Origin: an uncultured Flavobacteriales bacterium
Lineage (GTDB): Bacteria > Bacteroidota > Bacteroidia > Flavobacteriales_D > Parvicellaceae
Direction of reading: 5' to 3'
Assembly (NCBI GenBank): GCA_943788755.1
Contig: CALSRM010000003.1
Span: 1-64,000 of the forward strand
DNA length: 64,000 bases
Shown: positions 1 to 9,369 of the stretch, piece by piece
Layout of the letters: each line of letters starts with the position of its first letter
How positions within the stretch are numbered: position 1 is the first letter of the stretch
Notes under the pieces: generated by a model
Seen by the model: only the letters and a program-made list of their open reading frames with translations
Told to the model about the DNA's origin: nothing
Database searches by the model: none
Translations under genes and position numbers: made by a program

Positions 1-3000
1 TAGCTCCTACAATACTTAATGTTGCAGTCGGTAAATCGTTTGTCAAAACATTTACTGATCCTCCTAAAGAAGTTGCTGCGCATCCATTATCATCCGTTAA
101 AGAAATTACACTATAATCACCATCTGCTCCAGATGAAATTATATACGGACTACTTGAAACTGTCTCTGTAACCGGCAGGTTAATCCCATCCCAATAAGTT
201 AAACTCCAATTTGGAGTCCCTTCCAATTCTATTTCTACTTGAGGAAATATTTCTCCTGGGCAATACGAACCACCACCAGTTACTCCGAGAATTGTTGGCA
301 ATGGATTTGTAGTAATTGTAACTACTCCAAATACGTCCCCTACACAATTATTATCTGATACAGTTTGAAGCGTATAAACCCCATCTGCTGCACCCGTTAT
401 AACAAATGGACTTGAACTAGATGAAAATGGAGTTACAGTTCCATCAATGAAATAATTCCCTGCCCAAGGCCCTGTCCCAGTAAGATCAATTGTTACATCT
501 GGAGCCGTTTCTCCTGCACAAATTACACCTCCACCGCTTATTTCGGCAGTAGGCTGGGCATTGGTTGTAATATTGACTGAATTAGGTGAACTCCCAACAC
601 ATCCATTAGCATCAACAACATTTGTAACAGTATAAGTCCCATCGATACCATTAGATATAGTATAAGGACTTGTTGATTCATCAGTTACAGTGATAGTTTC
701 TGTTCCATCTGAATATACAAAATCCCATGGTCCTGTTCCTGTAAATGTAATTGTAACATCTGGAATTGCTTCAATTGTTTCACAATAAGTACCTCCAGCA
801 CTTACAGCTGCTATCGGTAAAGAATTAACAGTAAAATTAACACCTATACTGACTGGTGGACAAGTCCCTTGTGTCACTTCTATATTAATAATATCTCCAT
901 CATTAATAGTAACACCTGTAGGACCAGTTGCCCATGTATAAGTAGTTGCTCCAGCAAAAACTGCGTCATTAAAATCATTTAAATCTATTCCTGTTACTTC
1001 ACCACTACCAACTGCATCTTCGCAAAAATCTGGCATAGGATCATTAAGTGAAATATTATTTCCTACTGCATAAGTAATACTATTTTGAACTGTACATCCA
1101 TTACTTGTTACTTCAAAATAAAAGGTTTCCCCATCACTTACAGTAACGTCTGTTGGTTGCGGAGCAGAAGGTGTTACATAACTATTATCTGTAAACCAAA
1201 TGAATGTTCCAGAACCATGCAACCCTGCTTCCAATCCTGTTACATCAATATTTAAAGCTTGCCCGGATCCAGAAACGTTCTCACATTCAGATGGTGTTAT
1301 AGAATTAACTACTGGCAGTGCATTTACCGTTACCGTAATTGAACCATTTGCTGCACAACCTGCGTTTGTTGCCTCAACATAATATGTTCCTGCACTAACT
1401 ATTGTTGCATCTGGAACAAGTATCGTCATTGCAACATCTGAATAATAAAGCATCGTGCCAACATCTGTACTTGAAACAGCATTAGCCGTAATATCAACTG
1501 TTAATGGCGAACAAACTGGTGATGGGTTATTAAGAATTATTGTTGGTGTGGTATTTACAACCACATCCATTGTTGCTGTTGTAAAACAGCCAGAACCGGG
1601 TGTAAAGGTATATGTTATTGTCCCATTCGCTGCTGTAGATATAGCAGCATCCCATGTCCCTGTTGCTCCATTTGTAGATGTTGTAGGCAGTGTACCTGCT
1701 ACATCTCCAACACAATAAGGCCCTAATTGAGCAAATGTTGGGGTTACGTTTGGATCAACTGTAACATCCATTGTTGCTGTTGTAAAACAGCCAGAACCGG
1801 GTGTAAAGGTATATGTTATTGTCCCATTCGCTGCTGTAGATATGGCAGCATCCCATGTCCCTGTTGCTCCATTTGTAGATGTTGTAGGTAGTGTACCTGC
1901 TACATCTCCAACACAATAAGGCCCTAATTGAGCAAATGTTGGGGTTACGTTTGGATCAACTGTAACATCCATTGTTGCTGTTGTAAAACAGCCAGAACCG
2001 GGTGTAAAGGTATATGTTATTGTCCCATTCGCTGCTGTAGATATGGCAGCATCCCATGTCCCTGTTGCTCCATTTGTAGATGTTGTAGGTAGTGTACCTG
2101 CTACATCTCCAACACAATAAGGCCCTAATTGAGCAAATGTTGGGGTTACGTTTGGATCAACTGTAACATCCATTGTTGCTGTTGTAAAACAGCCAGAACC
2201 GGGTGTAAAGGTATATGTTATTGTCCCATTCGCTGCTGTAGATATGGCAGCATCCCATGTCCCTGTTGCTCCATTTGTAGATGTTGTAGGTAGTGTACCT
2301 GCTACATCTCCAACACAATAAGGCCCTAATTGAGCAAATGTTGGGGTTACGTTTGGATCAACTGTAACATCCATTGTTGCTGTTGTAAAACAGCCAGAAC
2401 CGGGTGTAAAGGTATATGTTATTGTCCCATTCGCTGCTGTAGATATGGCAGCATCCCATGTCCCTGTTGCTCCATTTGTAGATGTTGTAGGTAGTGTACC
2501 TGCTACATCTCCAACACAATAAGGCCCTAATTGAGCAAATGTTGGGGTTACGTTTGGATCAACTGTAACATCCATTGTTGCTGTTGTAAAACAGCCAGAA
2601 CCGGGTGTAAAGGTATATGTTATTGTCCCATTCGCTGCTGTAGATATGGCAGCATCCCATGTCCCTGTTGCTCCATTTGTAGATGTTGTAGGTAGTGTAC
2701 CTGCTACATCTCCAACACAATAAGGCCCTAATTGAGCAAATGTTGGGGTTACGTTTGGATCAACTGTAACATCCATTGTTGCTGTTGTAAAACAGCCAGA
2801 ACCGGGTGTAAATGTATATGTTATTGTCCCATTTGCTGCTGTAGATATGGCAGCATCCCATGTCCCTGTTGCTCCATTTGTAGATGTTGTAGGTAGTGTA
2901 CCTGCTACATCTCCAACACAATAAGGCCCTAATTGAGCAAATGTTGGGGTTACGTTTGGATCAACTGTAACATCCATTGTTGCTGTTGTAAAACAGCCAG

Positions 3001-5416
3001 AACCGGGTGTAAAGGTATATGTTATTGTCCCATTCGCTGCTGTAGATATGGCAGCATCCCATGTCCCTGTTGCTCCATTTGTAGATGTTGTAGGCAGTGT
3101 ACCTGCTACATCTCCAACACAATAAGGCCCTAATTGAGCAAATGTTGGGGTTACGTTTGGATCAACTGTAACTGTTTCATCAACGTCACAACCATTAGCA
3201 TCAGTATAAGTTATTACACTTGTTCCTGCTGATACTCCAGTTACTAATCCTGTATTATCAACAGAGGCCACTGCCACGTTTGAGGAAACCCAAGGAGAAA
3301 CAGCAGCTGGAGTTCCTGACCCAGTTAACTGTGTCGTTAATCCTATACATGCATTTAATGTCCCAGTTATTGTTGGTAATGCATTTACTGTTATCACTGC
3401 AGATCCGCTAAAGGTTCCAAAACAACCTCCTCCTACATCTTCTATGGATACAATTTCGTAAGTTGTTGTGCTAGTAGGTGCAATAGTAACTGATTCACCA
3501 TCAGTAGCACTATTTAAGGTGAAGTTAGATGTACCATCAGTATATGTTAGAATGTAGGGACCTATGCCTGTTGGAATGTTGAACGTCAGATCAGCCGAAG
3601 ATGCACCATCACCGCAAATTGATGCATTTCCAGAAATTGATGCTGATGCTGAACAAGCACATGAAACACTAACGGTTGAAGTACCTGCATATTGACAATT
3701 ATACTCATCCTCAACAGTAAAGTCATAAGAAAAATTACCGCTAACGCCTGCACCGTAGCATAATTCTCCTGTATTGGTAACGATAGTTCCTGCGCAATTA
3801 TCTGGAGAATCTCCCGGGCAATCATCTCCGGGTGCCGGATCAACAGGCACAGATGCTTGAGAATTACTGGTAAAATCTCCCGGCGTATCCCAAGTTACAG
3901 AAGAAATAGTTGGTGATATCTCCTGTAAATCCTTAAAACATACATCTGGAAAAGTTAATGACCAGCCATGAAGAGTACCATCATCTTGATCCAAATTATC
4001 AGTAATATTAATTGACCAAGTACCGTTCAAATCAGCACCTAATAACGAATTAAAATTACCTCCATTGGGAGCATATGTGCCAGCAGAATAGTATCCTCCT
4101 AACTCTAAGGAAGCATCACATGCACCACAAGTATTATCAGTTCCAGCATCTGTACCATACGTTGTTCCCCCTCCATCAACAAAACAATATTCTCTTGGAC
4201 AACCAGGATTACCATCATCTGCAGGATCTGTACAAGCACCAAAATTATTCCCAAAACCCTGCTCGTTCCATAAAATAACTTCTTCGCCTGTTGGAGCTAC
4301 CAGAACTATATCTAAATCTCCCGAATACGAGTGATCTATGTCAATACATACTGATGGGTAACATCCTGCATCAATTATGGTCCCTCCATCAGGAAAATAA
4401 CCGCTGTAATCAACACCGTTGGTAAAACTATCGCCTGATCCGTCCGGTAAATTAGTTGGTTGAGCTACTATGTCTGGAGGATTATCAGCAACTGTTACAG
4501 ATGAACCTTCGGCTGTTAAATCAACACAACCTCCACATACCGCTGAAATAGCAGAGGTAGCAATTGCTGGATCTGGAACCACAATAACTTTTCTTGACAC
4601 AGCATTAGTACTTGAACAACCTGTTGGGGAAACAATATCGGTATTATCATCATTTACAGAAAGTGTTATTGTGTAAATACCTGGTGTGCTGTAGGTGTGA
4701 TCTTCCATGCCATTTGCACTGATTGTTGCTGTTCCATCACCCCAATCAAATATATATTCATCAATACTATGTGAAGTAGTTCCTGAGATATTATAAGAGC
4801 CAATAGATGAAACACTTGCATCAAAACTAACCACACCTGATCCTGCATTTATTGCAGAGTTAGGACAAATTGAAACATCACTATCATCTAACAAGATTGC
4901 AATTGGGTTTTCACATGGCGTTCTACATGATATGTCTGCTGTCCAACCACATTCCTCATTATTATTATTTGAAATAAACCTAAAAGTCAAACATCCCGAA
5001 GGACTAGTTGATGTGATAATCGGATTAATATCTCCACACACTGCATCATCAGGAAATAAAGGCTCGGCCAAAGCATCATCCCCTGTAGCTAGATAGTATG
5101 CACGGTCTCCTTGATATATGTATAAAATATCATTACATCCGTTTTTGTTACCTTGAATACATATTTCTGTAAATGATAATCTAATAATATCTCCAGCATT
5201 ATCAGGACAAAAGGTAACCACATAATCCTCATTAGAACCGTAATCCCCAAGTGTTGTAGGTCCAGAACCATCTGCTACATCACTATCAGTAAAGGTACCA
5301 CTGCACGCTGTAATCGTTGTTCCATCATTTGAGGCGATATCATATTGCGCAATTACTGCACCGGAAATTAGAATAATGAGTAATGTAAGAAAGGCTTGTT
5401 GGAATATATTTTTCAT
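1..5416 (-). CDS. Giant secreted multidomain adhesin-like protein (C-terminus beyond window)
   Basis: One open frame runs leftward from ATG at 5416 to the window edge, about 1,805 codons with no stop. It begins with a signal peptide (about 23 residues ending VIAQ). A CUB-like domain follows (about 30-165, Cys-rich), then a PKD domain with a WGDG motif (about 170-260), then a proprotein-convertase P-like domain (about 350-495) containing Cys pairs and a GTWSINITDN motif. After that comes a long run of Cys-containing Ig/SprB-like beta repeats, including eight near-identical 67-residue units (751-1286). Such proteins in Bacteroidota are usually exported by the type IX system and act as surface adhesins or gliding/matrix proteins. 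The sorting domain would lie off the left edge, so export by T9SS is inference. No catalytic domain is visible; the P-domain stands alone. The gene starts 6 bp after the stop of the small secreted protein at 5423-5815, so the two are probably co-transcribed. Confidence 0.88.
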   Translation of the reverse strand, partial: MKNIFQQAFLTLLIILISGAVIAQYDIASNDGTTITACSGTFTDSDVADGSGPTTLGDYGSNEDYVVTFCPDNAGDIIRLSFTEICIQGNKNGCNDILYIYQGDRAYYLATGDDALAEPLFPDDAVCGDINPIITSTSPSGCLTFRFISNNNNEECGWTADISCRTPCENPIAILLDDSDVSICPNSAINAGSGVVSFDASVSSIGSYNISGTTSHSIDEYIFDWGDGTATISANGMEDHTYSTPGIYTITLSVNDDNTDIVSPTGCSSTNAVSRKVIVVPDPAIATSAISAVCGGCVDLTAEGSSVTVADNPPDIVAQPTNLPDGSGDSFTNGVDYSGYFPDGGTIIDAGCYPSVCIDIDHSYSGDLDIVLVAPTGEEVILWNEQGFGNNFGACTDPADDGNPGCPREYCFVDGGGTTYGTDAGTDNTCGACDASLELGGYYSAGTYAPNGGNFNSLLGADLNGTWSINITDNLDQDDGTLHGWSLTFPDVCFKDLQEISPTISSVTWDTPGDFTSNSQASVPVDPAPGDDCPGDSPDNCAGTIVTNTGELCYGAGVSGNFSYDFTVEDEYNCQYAGTSTVSVSCACSASASISGNASICGDGASSADLTFNIPTGIGPYILTYTDGTSNFTLNSATDGESVTIAPTSTTTYEIVSIEDVGGGCFGTFSGSAVITVNALPTITGTLNACIGLTTQLTGSGTPAAVSPWVSSNVAVASVDNTGLVTGVSAGTSVITYTDANGCDVDETVTVDPNVTPTFAQLGPYCVGDVAGTLPTTSTNGATGTWDAAISTAANGTITYTFTPGSGCFTTATMDVTVDPNVTPTFAQLGPYCVGDVAGTLPTTSTNGATGTWDAAISTAANGTITYTFTPGSGCFTTATMDVTVDPNVTPTFAQLGPYCVGDVAGTLPTTSTNGATGTWDAAISTAANGTITYTFTPGSGCFTTATMDVTVDPNVTPTFAQLGPYCVGDVAGTLPTTSTNGATGTWDAAISTAANGTITYTFTPGSGCFTTATMDVTVDPNVTPTFAQLGPYCVGDVAGTLPTTSTNGATGTWDAAISTAANGTITYTFTPGSGCFTTATMDVTVDPNVTPTFAQLGPYCVGDVAGTLPTTSTNGATGTWDAAISTAANGTITYTFTPGSGCFTTATMDVTVDPNVTPTFAQLGPYCVGDVAGTLPTTSTNGATGTWDAAISTAANGTITYTFTPGSGCFTTATMDVTVDPNVTPTFAQLGPYCVGDVAGTLPTTSTNGATGTWDAAISTAANGTITYTFTPGSGCFTTATMDVVVNTTPTIILNNPSPVCSPLTVDITANAVSSTDVGTMLYYSDVAMTILVPDATIVSAGTYYVEATNAGCAANGSITVTVNALPVVNSITPSECENVSGSGQALNIDVTGLEAGLHGSGTFIWFTDNSYVTPSAPQPTDVTVSDGETFYFEVTSNGCTVQNSITYAVGNNISLNDPMPDFCEDAVGSGEVTGIDLNDFNDAVFAGATTYTWATGPTGVTINDGDIINIEVTQGTCPPVSIGVNFTVNSLPIAAVSAGGTYCETIEAIPDVTITFTGTGPWDFVYSDGTETITVTDESTSPYTISNGIDGTYTVTNVVDANGCVGSSPNSVNITTNAQPTAEISGGGVICAGETAPDVTIDLTGTGPWAGNYFIDGTVTPFSSSSSPFVITGAADGVYTLQTVSDNNCVGDVFGVVTITTNPLPTILGVTGGGSYCPGEIFPQVEIELEGTPNWSLTYWDGINLPVTETVSSSPYIISSGADGDYSVISLTDDNGCAATSLGGSVNVLTNDLPTATLSIVGA
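1559..3166 (-). repeat. Eight tandem 201-bp coding repeats (67 residues each)
   Basis: The anchor GGGGTTACG recurs at 1740, 1941, 2142, 2343, 2544, 2745, 2946 and 3147, a strict 201-bp period that keeps the reading frame. The core copies look identical by eye. The outer ones carry a few substitutions: the outermost copies have GGCAG where inner ones have GGTAG, the leftmost has GATATAG for GATATGG, and the 2745-2946 copy has two C/T or G/T changes. Each unit encodes a Cys-containing beta domain beginning VDPNVTPTFAQLGPYC and ending GCFTTATMDVT. Homogenised inner copies with divergent edges are the usual mark of recent unequal recombination or gene conversion, so copy number may vary between strains and short-read assemblies may collapse it. 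Confidence 0.97.
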
Positions 5417-5422
5417 GCACAA

Positions 5423-5815
5423 TTAATGTTTTAATAATTCATTCTTCAATGCTGGGTTAAACATATATATAGCCCAAAGTTCATCATAAGTAAAAGCTAA
5501 TTTAACCCTTAGCGATAAACGCCTTACGTAATTTTTAACTTTTAGATAGTATTCATATTCATGTGGACTTGACAATTTCATTTTTTCAAAATCATTATCT
5601 GTAAACGATTTCAGTAAATCAGCTCTTGGCAAATTTTTATCTGACACATCTATCAAATGAATATTTTTGAGCTTGTACCAATAATTCGCTGAAAAATCTG
5701 CTTTCTTGCTCAATATAAAACCAGGAGGCAAATCATATTCATTTACATTTTTAGATTGGGAAAAACCAAATAATACCGGGAGGAAAAATAACAATGTTAC
5801 AATTATGTTCTTCAT
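5423..5815 (-). CDS. Small secreted protein of unknown function
   Basis: 130 residues. An N-terminal signal peptide (hydrophobic LLFFLPVLFGFSQ) is followed by a charged, probably helical, mature part rich in Lys, Tyr and Leu. I do not recognise a family. It lies directly upstream of the giant adhesin gene (6 bp between its stop and the adhesin ATG) and is transcribed with it, so it may be an accessory to that surface protein; this is inference from position only. It has no lipobox and no internal membrane segment. Confidence 0.72.
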   Translation of the reverse strand: MKNIIVTLLFFLPVLFGFSQSKNVNEYDLPPGFILSKKADFSANYWYKLKNIHLIDVSDKNLPRADLLKSFTDNDFEKMKLSSPHEYEYYLKVKNYVRRLSLRVKLAFTYDELWAIYMFNPALKNELLKH

Positions 5816-6071
5816 AATATTGGAAAATATATCAAATATATCAATAAAATAGACCTTGACAAAAGAATTAAGGGATATTGCATGAGCATAAGACTTGTTC
5901 TGAAACCAAAAAGTTGCTTTACCCTTACAATTTCGAAATTGAAGAATAATACCTTAACAATTTCATTTTTTTAAACCAAATAGCAAAATAAATAGGCTAG
6001 GACAATCTCGACTAAATCGCACTATTATAGATTTTACACTGCACAAAACTTTCAAATTGAATTTTTTCAAA

Positions 6072-6098
6072 TTGAACACAATCATTTTGTTATCTTTG
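6072..6098 (+). promoter_or_regulatory. Bacteroidota-type promoter for the helicase gene
   Basis: TATCTTTG at 6091-6098 matches the -7 consensus TAnnTTTG. A TTG at 6072-6074 lies 16 bp upstream as a possible -33 element. The ATG at 6104 is only 5 bp downstream of the box, so the transcript would have almost no leader. Confidence 0.5.
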
Positions 6099-6103
6099 TA
6101 CTC

Positions 6104-8434
6104 ATGGAGTACTTGAAAGAATTGAATGAAGCACAGAGAGTTGCCACCACGCATTTACAAGGACCATTAATGGTTATCGCTGGTGCAGGATCTGGAAAAA
6201 CGAGGGTATTAACCTATCGCATAGCTCATTTAATAGATAATGGAGTTGATCCTTTTAATATTCTGGCGCTTACTTTTACGAATAAAGCTGCCAAGGAAAT
6301 GAAAGAACGTATTTCCACAATTATTGGTGCTGATGGCGGTAGGAGCATCTGGATGGGAACATTCCACGCTGTTTTTGCAAGGATACTAAGAGTGGAAAGT
6401 GAAAAAATTGGATACCCTAGTAATTTCACCATATATGACACGCAAGATACAAAAAGCTTAATCAGAACAATCGTTAAAGAACTTTGTCTAGACGATAAAC
6501 TTTATAAACCAGGCATTGTATATTCTAGAATCTCATCGGCAAAAAATAACCTTATTTCGGCTCGTGCTTATATGGATGATACTGGAATTATGGCTGATGA
6601 CAGATCTACAGGAAGACCAAGATTACATGAAGTATACATAGAATATGAAAAAAGATGTTTCAAAGCACATGCAATGGATTTTGATGATCTTCTTTTTAAA
6701 ACAAATGTTTTACTAAAAAACAATCCGGATGTATTATTAAAATATCAAGAGAAATTCAAATACATTTTGGTGGACGAGTACCAAGATACTAATTACTCGC
6801 AATATCTAATTGTAAAAAGATTAGCAGCAAGACATGAAAACCTTTGCGTAGTTGGAGATGATGCGCAAAGTATCTATGCTTTCAGGGGCGCTAATATTCA
6901 AAATATATTAAATTTTAAAAAGGATTACCCTGATTATAACTTATACAAATTGGAGCAAAACTATCGATCTACCAAAATAATTGTAGATGCTGCTAATAGT
7001 ATTATCTCAAATAACAAGAATCAGATAAAGAAAAATGTCTGGACTGCTAATGGCGAAGGTGATAAAATTAAGGTATTAAAAACCTATTCGGATAACGAAG
7101 AAGGGAAATTAATCTCAAACGATATTTTTGATGTTAAAAACAATGAGCAAGCTCTCAACTCTGATTTCGCAATATTGTACAGAACAAACGCTCAGTCTCG
7201 TTCATTTGAAGAATCATTAAGAAAACTTAACATTCCCTATCGAATCTATGGAGGGTTATCTTTTTATCAACGAAAAGAAATAAAAGACACTTTAGCTTAC
7301 TTCCGATTAACTGCCAACCACAATGATGAAGAAGCTTTAAAAAGGGTTATTAATTACCCAAAGAGAGGTATTGGCGGAACAACCCTTGACAAAGCTAGAA
7401 TTTGTGCAAGTGAAAATGACAAAAGCCTGTGGGAAGTTTTGGAGAACCCTGTTCAAAATGGATTAAGGGTAAATGCAGGAACTCAAAATAAAATAGGAGA
7501 ATTTGTCAATATGATAAAAAGTTTTGCTACTAAACTTTCCTCAGAATCTGCTTTTGATTTGTGTAACGATATAGCTGTAAACAGCGGAATACTTAAGGAA
7601 CTTTATACTGACAAAACTCCTGAGGGAGTGGCTAAGTACGATAACATTCAGGAGTTGTTAAATGGAATAAAAGGATTTGTTGAAACACAGAAAACAAGTG
7701 AAGAACAGATTGTAACACTTCCGGATTTTCTAATAGACGTAGCCCTACTAACTGATGCCGACAATGACGATCCTGATGATAAAAACAAAATAAGTCTAAT
7801 GACTGTTCACGCTGCAAAAGGGCTTGAATTCCAATATGTTTACGTTGTGGGGATGGAAGAAAATTTATTCCCATCTCAAATGGCACTAAACACCCGTTCG
7901 GAACTGGAAGAAGAAAGAAGGTTATTTTATGTCGCAATAACGCGAGCTGAAAAAAAAGCGACTTTATCATTTGCTACAAGCCGATACCGATGGGGACAAT
8001 TGGTTCAATGTGAAATGAGCAGATTCATTGAAGAAGTTGACAGTAGGTTTCTAAATATGGAGCGTGTATTTTCAAGAAATGAAGAAAAGAATGACTTACC
8101 ATTTGGGATGCCGGCAAACAACAGTTCTGGCTTTAGTTCAAAAAAAGGAACTAACACCTATAAAACCAAGAAAGCTATGCCCACAATAACTACTTCCAGC
8201 ACTTATAATAAGAAAAACTTAAAGCGTATTGAAAGTGTTGAAAATAAAGAAGGATCGGAAGTTGATGTAAAAAGAATTGTAGTTGGAGCAAAAGTATCTC
8301 ATGAAAGATTTGGAAAAGGAAAAGTAATAAACATTGAAGGTACTCCTCCAAATGTCAAAGCAACTGTTTTCTTTCCTGAGAAAGGTCAGAAACAACTTTT
8401 ACTCAAATATGCTAAACTCAATGTAATCGGATAA
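6104..8434 (+). CDS. pcrA: UvrD/PcrA-type ATP-dependent 3'-5' DNA helicase
   Basis: 776 residues, the usual size for UvrD/PcrA. Superfamily 1A motifs are in order: Walker A GAGSGKT (about 27-33), motif Ia FTNKAAKEM, Walker B DEYQDTN (about 223), GDDAQSIYAFRGA, the LEQNYRST motif IV, and the GLEFQYVYVVGMEENLFP motif region (about 573). The C-terminal VGAKVSHERFGKGKV segment is the Tudor-like domain that binds RNA polymerase in PcrA. The enzyme unwinds DNA in nucleotide-excision and mismatch repair and removes RecA filaments or stalled polymerase. The ATG at 6104 follows a good -7 box and begins the conserved N-terminus, so the start is secure. UvrD and PcrA cannot be told apart here. Confidence 0.95.
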   Translation: MEYLKELNEAQRVATTHLQGPLMVIAGAGSGKTRVLTYRIAHLIDNGVDPFNILALTFTNKAAKEMKERISTIIGADGGRSIWMGTFHAVFARILRVESEKIGYPSNFTIYDTQDTKSLIRTIVKELCLDDKLYKPGIVYSRISSAKNNLISARAYMDDTGIMADDRSTGRPRLHEVYIEYEKRCFKAHAMDFDDLLFKTNVLLKNNPDVLLKYQEKFKYILVDEYQDTNYSQYLIVKRLAARHENLCVVGDDAQSIYAFRGANIQNILNFKKDYPDYNLYKLEQNYRSTKIIVDAANSIISNNKNQIKKNVWTANGEGDKIKVLKTYSDNEEGKLISNDIFDVKNNEQALNSDFAILYRTNAQSRSFEESLRKLNIPYRIYGGLSFYQRKEIKDTLAYFRLTANHNDEEALKRVINYPKRGIGGTTLDKARICASENDKSLWEVLENPVQNGLRVNAGTQNKIGEFVNMIKSFATKLSSESAFDLCNDIAVNSGILKELYTDKTPEGVAKYDNIQELLNGIKGFVETQKTSEEQIVTLPDFLIDVALLTDADNDDPDDKNKISLMTVHAAKGLEFQYVYVVGMEENLFPSQMALNTRSELEEERRLFYVAITRAEKKATLSFATSRYRWGQLVQCEMSRFIEEVDSRFLNMERVFSRNEEKNDLPFGMPANNSSGFSSKKGTNTYKTKKAMPTITTSSTYNKKNLKRIESVENKEGSEVDVKRIVVGAKVSHERFGKGKVINIEGTPPNVKATVFFPEKGQKQLLLKYAKLNVIG

Positions 8435-8656
8435 TAGTGAAAGGTATTTCTACAACTCAATTAAAAATAATTATAAGCCAATAATTTCATTAACCGCCAT
8501 TAAAATGAACTCACTATAATAGAATCATTCACCTCTTTTGGAGATTTAATAATTATTATTACTACTTTTGAAATCATCAAGTATAAGAAAAGCTATAATT
8601 GTTCCATTTTATTGCCTATAGGAAACAATTTAAAAAAAAGAACATTAATACAAATC

Positions 8657-9355
8657 ATGTTAGAAACATTAGAATTAGATTACAATACCAGTCGTCAAAA
8701 AATGATTATTCCAGAATACGGAAGAAACGTTCAGAACATGATTCATCACTGCGTTTCAATTGCAGACAAAGAAGAAAGAAATAAGTGTGCGCGAGCAATC
8801 ATCAAAGTTATGGGACAATTAAAACCACAGCTCAGAGACGTTGAAGATTTTACACATAAATTATGGGCCCATCTATTTATCATGGCAGATTTTAAATTAG
8901 ATGTTGATTCTCCATACCCAATACCAAGTAAAGAGTCTTTTAACTCTAAACCTGAAAGGGTAGAGTATCCCCATAAAAAAATTAAGTACGGGCATTACGG
9001 AAAAGTTCTCGAAGAAATGATTACTGCTGCAGTGACATATCCTGAAGGAGACGAGAAAACATATTTAACGCTTCGTGTTGCAAATCTTTTAAAAACATCC
9101 TATTTGCTTTGGAATAGAGACACGGTTAACGACAACACAATTGTAAAACAATTAGAAGAATTGTCTGGAGGGAAGCTTACGGTTAATGCGAGCGAACTTC
9201 AAGATACAGCTGATATATTGAAATTAATGAGAAGTAACTCTGTTCCAAAAGACATCACTGTTTTAACCCGTAAGCGATCCAACAACAGCAGCAACAATAG
9301 GTCAAATAATAACAGCAAAGGCAAACAGAAGAATCATAAAAGAAACAAAAGATAA
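8657..9355 (+). CDS. DUF4290 family protein
   Basis: 232 residues from the ATG at 8657. The frame is open 15 codons further upstream to a TTG, but MLETLELDYNTSRQ is where the conserved domain begins and is preceded by an A-rich leader. The body is alpha-helical with conserved-looking Trp/His segments (KLWAHLFIMADF), and the tail (about 205-232) is a low-complexity Ser/Asn/Lys stretch that is probably disordered and basic, possibly nucleic-acid binding. DUF4290 proteins are restricted to Bacteroidota and commonly sit next to murA, as here (14 bp before it). Function is unknown; the linkage suggests co-expression with cell-wall synthesis. Confidence 0.88.
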   Translation: MLETLELDYNTSRQKMIIPEYGRNVQNMIHHCVSIADKEERNKCARAIIKVMGQLKPQLRDVEDFTHKLWAHLFIMADFKLDVDSPYPIPSKESFNSKPERVEYPHKKIKYGHYGKVLEEMITAAVTYPEGDEKTYLTLRVANLLKTSYLLWNRDTVNDNTIVKQLEELSGGKLTVNASELQDTADILKLMRSNSVPKDITVLTRKRSNNSSNNRSNNNSKGKQKNHKRNKR

Positions 9356-9369
9356 AACGAAGTTGAAGA

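Noticed and set aside
1559-3166. Regular repeats resembling a CRISPR or satellite array
   Set aside because: The 201-bp units are contiguous, without spacers, and keep one long reading frame; they are protein repeats.
1200-4676. Short plus-strand frames in the adhesin region
   Set aside because: They are mirror frames of the long minus-strand gene and repeat with its units.
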